From NCBI RefSeq assembly GCF_011764545.1, contig NZ_AP022870.1, positions 8,500,001 through 8,564,000 of the forward strand: DNA of 64,000 nt, given 5' to 3'. Position 1 is the first letter of the stretch. The number at the start of each line of letters is the position of its first letter. The DNA is from Phytohabitans flavus (GTDB lineage: Bacteria; Actinomycetota; Actinomycetes; Mycobacteriales; Micromonosporaceae). The translations under genes were made by a program, and so were the position numbers. Below are positions 58,199 to 64,000 of the stretch, piece after piece. A model generated the notes under the pieces. It was not told the origin of the DNA. It made no database searches and saw only the letters and a program-made list of their open reading frames with translations.

Positions 58199-59890
58199 AT
58201 GGCGGTCACAAGCTCGGAAGGCCGGCCGGCCGCACGCCCTCGTAAGGCGCGCGGCGAAGGGCAGTGGGCCCTGGGACACCGCGAGCCACTGAACCCGAAC
58301 GAGCGCACCAAAAAGGACGACAACCCGCTCAACGTCCGAGCCCGGATCGAAAACATCTACGCGCACCGCGGCTTCGGCTCGATCGACCCGCAGGATCTGC
58401 GCGGTCGTTTCCGCTGGTGGGGGCTCTACACACAGCGCAAGCCCGGGATCGACGGCGGTCGCACCGCCATCCTGGAGCCGCACGAGCTCGACGACGAGTA
58501 CTTCATGCTGCGCGTGCGCGTCGACGGCGGCCAGCTCGACCTCGCCCAGCTGCGCACGATCGCCGGCATCTCGCAGGAGTTCGCGCGGGACACCGCCGAC
58601 ATCACCGACCGGCAGAACATCCAGCTCCACTGGATCCGCGTCGAGGACATGCCGGAGATCTGGCGGCGCCTGGAGGCGGTCGGGCTGGAGACCACCGAGG
58701 CGTGCGGTGACTGCCCGCGGGTGGTGCTGGGCAGCCCGGTGGCCGGCATCTCGGCCGACGAAAAGCTCGACGCCACGCCCGCCATCGACGCGATCGTGGA
58801 GCGCTTCGTCGGCGCCCGCGAGTTCTCCAACCTGCCGCGCAAGTTCAAGTCGTCGATCTCGTGGCTGGCCGACATGCCGTACGAGGTGAACGACATCTCC
58901 TTCCTCGGTGTCGACCACCCGGAGTACGGTCCGGGCTTCGACCTCTGGGTCGGCGGCGGCCTCTCGACCAACCCGATGCTGGCCCAGCGCCTCGGCGTGT
59001 GGGTGCCGATCGACGAGGTGCCCGACGTGTGGGCCGGCGTGGTCAGCGTCTTCCGCGACTACGGGTACCGGCGGCTGCGCCACCGTGCGCGGCTGAAGTT
59101 CCTTGTCGCCGACTGGGGCGTGGAGCGGTTCCGCGAGGTGCTGGAAAAGGAGTACCTCGGCCGTACCCTGCTCGACGGGCCGGCGCCCCAGCTCCCGGAC
59201 AAGCCGATCGACCACATTGGCGTGCACCAGCAGGCGGACGGCCGCTTCTACGTGGGCGCCGCGCCGGTGGTGGGGCGTACGTCCGGCACCCAGCTCGCCC
59301 AGCTCGCCGACGCCGTGCAGGCGCACGGGAGCGAGCGGGTGCGGCTCACGCCGTACCAGAAGCTGCTGGTGCTCGACATCGAGCGGGATCGTGTCGACGC
59401 GCTGGTGACCGCGCTGCGCGGGATCGGCCTGGAGGCTCATCCGTCGACATGGCGGCGCGGCACCATGGCCTGCACCGGCATCGAGTTCTGCAAGCTGGCG
59501 ATCGTCGAGACCAAGCGGCGCGGCGAGGAGCTCGTCGCCCGGCTCGAAGAGCGCCTCGGCGACATGGACGCCGACATCTCCATCCACATCAACGGCTGCC
59601 CCAACGCCTGCGCCCGTACCCAGACCGCCGACATCGGCCTCAAGGGCCAGATCGTCATGGGTCCGGACGGCCAGCAGGTGGAGGGCTTCCAGGTCCACCT
59701 CGGCGGTGGCCTCGGTATGGCCGAGGGCCAGAACGCCGGGTTCGGGCGCAAGCTCCGCGGGCTCAAGACCACCGCGGACGAGCTACCCGAGTACGTGGAA
59801 CGCCTTGCCCGCCGCTACCTGGAGAGCCGCACCGAGGGCGAGGCGTTCGCCAGCTGGGTCATGAGGGTCGAGGAGGAGGCACTTCGATGA
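58199..59890 (+). CDS. sir: Ferredoxin-dependent sulfite reductase
   Basis: A 563-residue nitrite/sulfite reductase reducing sulfite to sulfide. The siroheme-[4Fe-4S] ligands are TMACTGIEFCKLA (C-x5-C) and INGCPNACARTQ (C-x3-C). Both ferredoxin-like repeats are present (LQLHWIRVEDMPEIW, RVRLTPYQKLLVLDI). The sulfate-assimilation neighbours (cysH, sirohydrochlorin chelatase) favour sulfite over nitrite. The stop overlaps the zinc-ribbon gene. Confidence 0.92.
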   Translation: MAVTSSEGRPAARPRKARGEGQWALGHREPLNPNERTKKDDNPLNVRARIENIYAHRGFGSIDPQDLRGRFRWWGLYTQRKPGIDGGRTAILEPHELDDEYFMLRVRVDGGQLDLAQLRTIAGISQEFARDTADITDRQNIQLHWIRVEDMPEIWRRLEAVGLETTEACGDCPRVVLGSPVAGISADEKLDATPAIDAIVERFVGAREFSNLPRKFKSSISWLADMPYEVNDISFLGVDHPEYGPGFDLWVGGGLSTNPMLAQRLGVWVPIDEVPDVWAGVVSVFRDYGYRRLRHRARLKFLVADWGVERFREVLEKEYLGRTLLDGPAPQLPDKPIDHIGVHQQADGRFYVGAAPVVGRTSGTQLAQLADAVQAHGSERVRLTPYQKLLVLDIERDRVDALVTALRGIGLEAHPSTWRRGTMACTGIEFCKLAIVETKRRGEELVARLEERLGDMDADISIHINGCPNACARTQTADIGLKGQIVMGPDGQQVEGFQVHLGGGLGMAEGQNAGFGRKLRGLKTTADELPEYVERLARRYLESRTEGEAFASWVMRVEEEALR

Positions 59891-60048
59891 GCGCCGAAGA
59901 CCGCGCCGCACCCTTGTACTGCCCGTACTGCGGAGAAGAAGACCTGCGCCCGTCCGAGGAGGGGCACGGGACCTGGGAGTGCCGCGGCTGCGCGCGTGCA
60001 TTCTCCGTCAAGTTCATCGGATTGGTGCGAAAGGCGGTTACTCGATGA
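59887..60048 (+). CDS. Small zinc-ribbon protein of the sulfur operon
   Basis: A 53-residue protein with two Cys pairs, YCPYCGEE and WECRGCARAF, forming a zinc ribbon. Such small proteins sit between sir and cysH in many actinobacteria; their role is unknown, perhaps electron or thiol handling. It is linked by ATGA overlaps on both sides (59887-59890 and 60045-60048), so it is firmly part of the operon. Confidence 0.88.
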   Translation: MSAEDRAAPLYCPYCGEEDLRPSEEGHGTWECRGCARAFSVKFIGLVRKAVTR

Positions 60049-60791
60049 AGGGCGCGGCGCTTGGGCTGGTGACCCTCGGGAGTCCTGCCACCACCATCGG
60101 CCGCGACCCGGAGGAGCTGCGCCGGCTCGCCGAGGACGCGGGGCGCGAGCTGGAGGGCGCGCCGGCCGAGGAGATTGCCCGGTGGGCGGCTGAGACGTTC
60201 GGCGACAGGTTCTGCGTGACGAGCTCGATGGCCGACGCGGTGCTGGCCCACATCGTTTCCCGGGTGGCGCCCGGCGTCGACGTGGTCTTCCTCGACACCG
60301 GCCTGCACTTTCCCGAGACGCTTAGGGTGCGCGACACGGTGGCCGCCACGCTGCCGGTCAACGTGCGCTCGATCCGCCCGCGGCTGACGGTGGGGCAGCA
60401 GGACGGGGAGTACGGGCCGCGCCTGTTCAACAAGAGCCCCGACGACTGCTGCTTCCTCCGCAAGGTGGAGCCGCTGGAGCGGGCGCTCGCCGACTACGAC
60501 GCGTGGGCCGCCGGGCTGCGCCGCGACGAGTCGCCGACCCGGGCCAACACGCCGGTGGTCGCCTTCGACGCCAAGCGCGGCAAGGTCAAGGTCCACCCGA
60601 TCGCGGCGTGGAGCCAGGCCGACGTCGACGCGTACATCTCGCGGTGGAACGTGCCGGTCAACGAGCTCTTCAAGAAGGGCTACACCTCGATCGGCTGCTG
60701 GCCGTGCACCCGCCGCACCAAGGCTGGCGAGGACCCGCGGGCCGGCCGGTGGGCGATGTTCGAAAAGACCGAGTGCGGCCTGCACACGTGA
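60045..60791 (+). CDS. cysH: Phosphoadenylyl/adenylyl-sulfate reductase
   Basis: A 248-residue reductase that makes sulfite from APS or PAPS. SSMADAVLAHI is the PP-loop region. The iron-sulfur Cys pairs DDCCFLRK and IGCWPCTRR mark the APS-type (assimilatory, FeS-containing) enzyme, and KTECGLH holds the catalytic C-terminal Cys. ATG 60045 overlaps the zinc-ribbon stop; the stop overlaps the chelatase GTG. Confidence 0.95.
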   Translation: MKGAALGLVTLGSPATTIGRDPEELRRLAEDAGRELEGAPAEEIARWAAETFGDRFCVTSSMADAVLAHIVSRVAPGVDVVFLDTGLHFPETLRVRDTVAATLPVNVRSIRPRLTVGQQDGEYGPRLFNKSPDDCCFLRKVEPLERALADYDAWAAGLRRDESPTRANTPVVAFDAKRGKVKVHPIAAWSQADVDAYISRWNVPVNELFKKGYTSIGCWPCTRRTKAGEDPRAGRWAMFEKTECGLHT

Positions 60792-61537
60792 CGCCCATCC
60801 TCCTGGTGGTGCACGGCAGCCGCGATCCGCGGGCGGCGCGGGCGACCCGTGCCCTCGTCCGCGCGGTCGCGGTGGCCCGCCCCGGAGTGGACGTGCGCGC
60901 GTCCTTTCTGGACCACACGTTGCCTCGCCCCGGGCAGGTGCTGAGCGCGCTGGAGACGGCCGGCCACGGGCGGGTGACGCTGGTGCCGTTGCTGCTCACG
61001 GCGGCGTACCACGGGCGGGTGGACGTGCCCGACGCGGTCCGCGCCGCCCGTGCCGCCGGCCTGCGCCTCCCGGTCGCGGTCGCGGACGTGCTGGGCCCGC
61101 CCGCTGGCGGCCCGGTCGACGAGCTGCTGCTCGCCGGCCTGCGGCGCCGGCTGGCAGCCGCGGGTTCCGGTTTTGACGCCGTGGTGCTGGCCGCGGCGGG
61201 CACCCGCGACGCGGCCGCGCGGCAGACCGTGGTGCGGGCCGCGGACGCGCTCGGCGCGTCGCTGGGCGTGCCGGCCCACGTGGCATACGCGTCGGCGTCC
61301 GCCCCCACCGGGGCCGAGGCGGTCGCCGAGCTGCGCGCGGCCGGGGCGGAGCGGATCGGCGTGGCGGCGTACTTCCTGGCGCCAGGCCTGCTCTACGACG
61401 CCGTGGTCCGGTCCGCGCTGGGTGCCGGTGCGGTCGCGGCGGCGCAGCCGCTGGAAGGCGCCGCCGAGCTGGCCCGGCTGGTGCTGGCCCGGGCCGATGC
61501 GGCCGACGCCTCGGTGCCGGCGGCTGCCGCCGCCTGA
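60788..61537 (+). CDS. Sirohydrochlorin chelatase (CbiX/SirB type)
   Basis: A 249-residue chelatase inserting iron into sirohydrochlorin to give siroheme, the cofactor of the sulfite reductase upstream. LVVHGSRDPRAARATRAL is the N-terminal active-site region with the first metal His. VPLLLTAAYHGRVDVPDAV supplies further His. The C-terminal half repeats the fold (VVLAAAGTRDAAAR). GTG 60788 overlaps cysH. It closes the sulfur operon. Confidence 0.92.
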   Translation: MTPILLVVHGSRDPRAARATRALVRAVAVARPGVDVRASFLDHTLPRPGQVLSALETAGHGRVTLVPLLLTAAYHGRVDVPDAVRAARAAGLRLPVAVADVLGPPAGGPVDELLLAGLRRRLAAAGSGFDAVVLAAAGTRDAAARQTVVRAADALGASLGVPAHVAYASASAPTGAEAVAELRAAGAERIGVAAYFLAPGLLYDAVVRSALGAGAVAAAQPLEGAAELARLVLARADAADASVPAAAAA

Positions 61538-61566
61538 GAACCACCAGCGGCGCTGCCCCTGGTTCT
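61537..61566 (+). terminator. Hairpin after the sulfur operon
   Basis: AGAACCA (61537-61543) and TGGTTCT (61560-61566) enclose CAGCG-G-CGCTG, giving a compact two-tier hairpin beginning at the chelatase stop. Confidence 0.6.
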
Positions 61567-61862
61567 GCCGCCGGCAGTCGTGAGACCAGCCCGTATCAGC
61601 GTGCGGTGTGTGGGCTCCTCATCCCCGAGGGACGTCCCGACCACGCCTCAGGGTGTCTTTCTCACGTGCGCGGGACGATATTCGGCAAGCGTCCCGCGCA
61701 GAGCGCGGCCGGCCCGGGTGTCAGGGCCAGGTCCGGAACGGCCGGGGGGCGATCCGGACCGGTGGGGGCCTGATGCCAGGGCCGGTCGCGCGCGATTGAT
61801 AGGCGTGTTCAAAGGAGAAGGGCCGCACCGGATGGCGACAAGCAAACCGAATGGGGACAGCA
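61567..61862. other. Intergenic region without recognisable gene
   Basis: About 300 bp between the sulfur operon and the whiB terminator. I see no supported coding frame; short frames here lack ribosome sites and family likeness. GC-rich inverted pieces (GGGACG...CGTCCC at about 61630-61645) are present. It could hold an unseen small RNA. Confidence 0.5.
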
Positions 61863-61894
61863 AAACGCCCCGGTGGCCTGGAGCCCGGGGCGTT
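61863..61894 (-). terminator. Rho-independent-type terminator of the whiB gene
   Basis: AACGCCCCGG and CCGGGGCGTT form a 10-bp stem; on the minus strand it is followed by TTTG after GGGGCG, close to a classical T-tract. It lies 23 bp after the whiB stop. Confidence 0.8.
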
Positions 61895-61917
61895 GATGCT
61901 GTGTGTAGTGCTGTTTG

Positions 61918-62172
61918 TCAGGCGGAGTGAGCGCGGACCCGCAGGCCGCCGCGACGCTTGACGGCGCGCCGCTCCTCTTCGCTCATCCCGCCCCAGACGC
62001 CGGCGTCCTGACCGGAGTCGAGGGCCCACTGAAGGCACTCGTCGGTCACGGAGCACCGCCGGCAGACGGCCTTGGCCTGCTCGACCTGCAGGAGCGCCGG
62101 GCCGGACGTCCCGATCGGGAAGAACAGCTCCGGGTCCTCGTCGCGGCAGACAGCATGGTGGCGCCAGTCCAT
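61918..62172 (-). CDS. WhiB1/WblE-type iron-sulfur transcription factor
   Basis: An 84-residue Wbl protein from ATG 62172 (MDWRHHAVCRDEDPELFFP). Cys ligands are AVCRDED and AVCRRCSVTDECLQWAL (C-x2-C-x5-C), then GVWGGMSEEERRAVKRR with a basic DNA-binding tail. Length and sequence fit the WhiB1/WblE group, which is essential in Mycobacterium and lies next to pdtaS there too. It has its own terminator. Confidence 0.93.
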   Translation of the reverse strand: MDWRHHAVCRDEDPELFFPIGTSGPALLQVEQAKAVCRRCSVTDECLQWALDSGQDAGVWGGMSEEERRAVKRRGGLRVRAHSA

Positions 62173-62581
62173 GGCGGCAACACTCCTCGTTCTGGATCGG
62201 TGGCAATTAATGCGGTGGAACTCTATTTGCGTCCGCGCGCCGATCGCGACTTTGCGCATTCAGCCGATCTGCAGCGCGTTAGCAGGCCTTTGGACCGGTC
62301 CGGCTGCGTGAACTTGCCACTTGGCGGGCATGCCCGCGCAACTTCCCGGTAACTCGTTTCGCTTGTGAATACTTTCACGAACTCCCGCGATGTCAAGAGG
62401 GACGCTCGGAAAAAATCTGAGCGGGTGAGCAAGCCCACAACCCCTTTGTCCGGATTTTGACCTTCCGTCAGCACCCGGTTTGCGACAGTCACCAATCAAT
62501 GTAGTACAGTCCGCGCCACATTGCCGACATTTCCGGCGTACTCCTCTGGTGGATCACCCACCAGGGGACGTGAGGCGCCCC
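62173..62581. other. Long control region between whiB and the kinase gene
   Basis: A 409-bp gap, noticeably AT-richer than the window average (for example 62400-62520). It is upstream of whiB on the minus strand and downstream of the diacylglycerol kinase-like gene. WhiB1 genes generally have long 5' leaders, so the promoter and leader probably lie here. No convincing -10/-35 pair or ORF was assigned. Confidence 0.5.
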
Positions 62582-63505
62582 TCAGCAGATTACGCGCAGT
62601 GCGCCCGGGACGCTCGTGAACCGGACTTTTTCTCGCTCACCGAGATAGTCGCCGTCCAGCTGGAACGCCTGCGGACGCCCCGCTAGCAGGGAAAACTCCG
62701 AGACGTCATGCAGTCTCACCACTTGTGACCCATGCGGCTCACGATCGGGGGACAGGAGCTGAGTCACTGTCCGTGTTGTGCTATGCACGCGCAGTCGGCG
62801 CAGGGCGAGCACGTCGAGGCCGAGGTCGAACGACGAGCCCGGGTTGGGGTTGATCGCCCGGTCGCCGATGAAAGTCCAAGGAGCGGTGTTCTGGATGATG
62901 ACGGTCGATAGCTCCGGCTCGGCTGTCTCGCCCGGCCGCTCCAGGGTGATCGGCGGGTGCCGCCGATCCATCTCGGTGAAGTATTGGGTGACTGCGGAGC
63001 GCATATAGAGAGCGGGAGTGGAGGTACGCCCCCGCAGTCGCGCCTGCTCGACCCGGCGTACCACCGAAGCGTCGAGCCCCAATCCCGCGCAGAACGTGAA
63101 GTACCGGTCGTCGGCGCGTCCCAGTCCGATCGTCCGCACCCGCCCGGCGCGCAGCGCCTCGAGGATCACGCTCGCACCCTCGGCCCAGCCCTTGGGGAGC
63201 CCGAGTGCGCGGGCGAAGACGTTTGTCGAACCCCCGGGCACCACGGCAAGGGCCGGCCGGGTCTCGAACGGAGCGCCGGTCATCAGGCCATTGACCGCTT
63301 CGTTGATCGTGCCGTCCCCGCCGAGCGTGACGAGCACGTCGAGGCCGTCGGCGGCCGCCTCCCGGGCCAGCGCGGTCGCGTGCCCCCGCCGGCGAGTGCG
63401 CTCCACCACGAGGTCGAACTCGCTGCGGAGCGCCCGCACCAGTACGTCACGAACACGCTCGCTGGTCGTGGTCGCCTTGGGATTGACGACCAGTAACGCC
63501 CGCAT
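62582..63505 (-). CDS. Diacylglycerol/lipid kinase family protein
   Basis: A 307-residue kinase of the DagK/LCB5 family from ATG 63505. The nucleotide-binding GGDGT motif (VTLGGDGTINEAVNG) and VVPGGSTNVFARALGLP follow an MRALLVVNPKATTTSERV start. The C-terminal half (IIQNTAPWTFIGDRAINPNPGSSFDLGLDVLAL) is the beta-sandwich domain. It phosphorylates diacylglycerol or a related lipid; which one is unknown. It is divergent from the membrane protein gene. Confidence 0.93.
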   Translation of the reverse strand: MRALLVVNPKATTTSERVRDVLVRALRSEFDLVVERTRRRGHATALAREAAADGLDVLVTLGGDGTINEAVNGLMTGAPFETRPALAVVPGGSTNVFARALGLPKGWAEGASVILEALRAGRVRTIGLGRADDRYFTFCAGLGLDASVVRRVEQARLRGRTSTPALYMRSAVTQYFTEMDRRHPPITLERPGETAEPELSTVIIQNTAPWTFIGDRAINPNPGSSFDLGLDVLALRRLRVHSTTRTVTQLLSPDREPHGSQVVRLHDVSEFSLLAGRPQAFQLDGDYLGEREKVRFTSVPGALRVIC

Positions 63506-63542
63506 GGGCGGGACTGTACTCCGCGGCGAGTATCGTTTGCGC

Positions 63543-63932
63543 GTGATCCAGGACTCCCCGCCGCTCCCCGGCACGCTGCGCTGGGCGGTGTGGCTGCTGA
63601 TCGGTGAGGCGGCCGCGGTCGCGCTCGTCGCCGCCTACCTGGTGTACGAAGACCTCACCGGTACGGCGAACAGCCTGTCGGTGGCACTCATGGTGACCGT
63701 CTTCGCGGTGGCCGGTGCCGTGCTGCTCTTCGTGGTGGCGCGAGCGCTGGGCAACCGCCGCTCCGCCGCCCGCGGGCCGGCCATCGTGCTCCAGCTGATG
63801 CTGCTGCCGATCGGCTACTACATGATCCAGGGCGGGCTGCCGTGGGCCGGCGTACCGATCATCGCGATCGCCGTCGCGGTGGCGGGCCTGCTGGTCACCC
63901 CATCGAGTACCAAAGCGCTCGGTCTAGGTTGA
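63543..63932 (+). CDS. Small four-helix membrane protein
   Basis: A 129-residue protein from GTG 63543. Four helices: WAVWLLIGEAAAVALVAAYLVY, LSVALMVTVFAVAGAVLLFVV, AIVLQLMLLPIGYYMIQ and AGVPIIAIAVAVAGLLVT. It is widespread in actinobacteria but of unknown function. The start is fixed by divergence from the kinase gene 37 bp away. After its stop, 68 bp remain to the window edge, ending in a possible GTG of the next gene. Confidence 0.8.
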   Translation: MIQDSPPLPGTLRWAVWLLIGEAAAVALVAAYLVYEDLTGTANSLSVALMVTVFAVAGAVLLFVVARALGNRRSAARGPAIVLQLMLLPIGYYMIQGGLPWAGVPIIAIAVAVAGLLVTPSSTKALGLG

Positions 63933-64000
63933 ACACGACACCCGAACGGATGGCTCTGCCCCCGTTTGGGCCCCACCGCCCCTAAAGTGCAGCCGTGCGG

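Noticed and set aside
1..64000. CRISPR arrays, tRNA or rRNA genes
   Set aside because: No regularly spaced repeats and no recognisable tRNA or rRNA sequence were seen on either strand by eye.

Overview
The window is high-GC (roughly 70% or more) actinobacterial chromosome. GTG starts are common, ATGA/GTGA start-stop overlaps are frequent, and it carries WhiB proteins, an RsrA/SigR pair, a PdtaS kinase, bL37, SigB-type signalling proteins and a mycothiol-type anti-sigma factor. The gene set and style suggest the Micromonosporaceae (Actinoplanes/Dactylosporangium/Phytohabitans-like); the genus cannot be fixed from sequence alone. No tRNA, rRNA, CRISPR array or intact transposase was seen.

Region 1 (1-13.1 kb) is accessory and the most interesting part. 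On the minus strand lie an ECF sigma factor, a Crp/Fnr regulator translationally coupled to a class III nucleotide cyclase, a small three-helix membrane protein resembling Pycsar TM effectors, and a second Crp/Fnr regulator. This looks like a cyclic-nucleotide signalling or anti-phage module. On the plus strand follows a tight operon: an Hsp70-like ATPase without a substrate-binding domain, two TRAFAC-type GTPases, an unknown protein (frameshifted here) and two dynamin-like GTPases. A degenerate GTPase-like gene sits at the left edge. Region 2 (13.1-19.3 kb) has a Nudix gene, a DGPF protein with an ECF42 sigma factor and its predicted autopromoter, then a SigB-type sigma factor fused to a STAS domain and three STAS or STAS-ATPase regulators. 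Region 3 (19.3-36 kb) has a MacAB-like exporter with lipoprotein and two-component system, mannosyl transfer genes, a secreted subtilase, purC, a TetR/MFS pair and a secreted GH16 glucanase.

Region 4 (36-43.8 kb) holds an RsbW-like ATPase, a PAS-PP2C phosphatase, a NarL-type two-component system, an ECF sigma factor with a beta-propeller partner, a DMT-type permease and hisN. Region 5 (43.8-62.2 kb) is conserved core: rsgA, aroA, an SRAP gene, sigR-rsrA, a biotin carrier, pdtaS and a whiB1-like gene. Several of these occur together in Mycobacterium tuberculosis (about Rv3219-Rv3228). Inserted here is a sulfate-assimilation operon (sulfite reductase, zinc ribbon, cysH, sirohydrochlorin chelatase) behind a predicted cysteine leader peptide. 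The window ends with a diacylglycerol kinase-like gene and a small membrane protein.

A cross-cutting observation is that at least six otherwise normal reading-frame breaks, including purC and pdtaS, can be repaired by adding one base to a G4/G5 or C4 run. This points to systematic homopolymer deletions in the assembly rather than real gene loss, so the broken genes should be read as probably functional.
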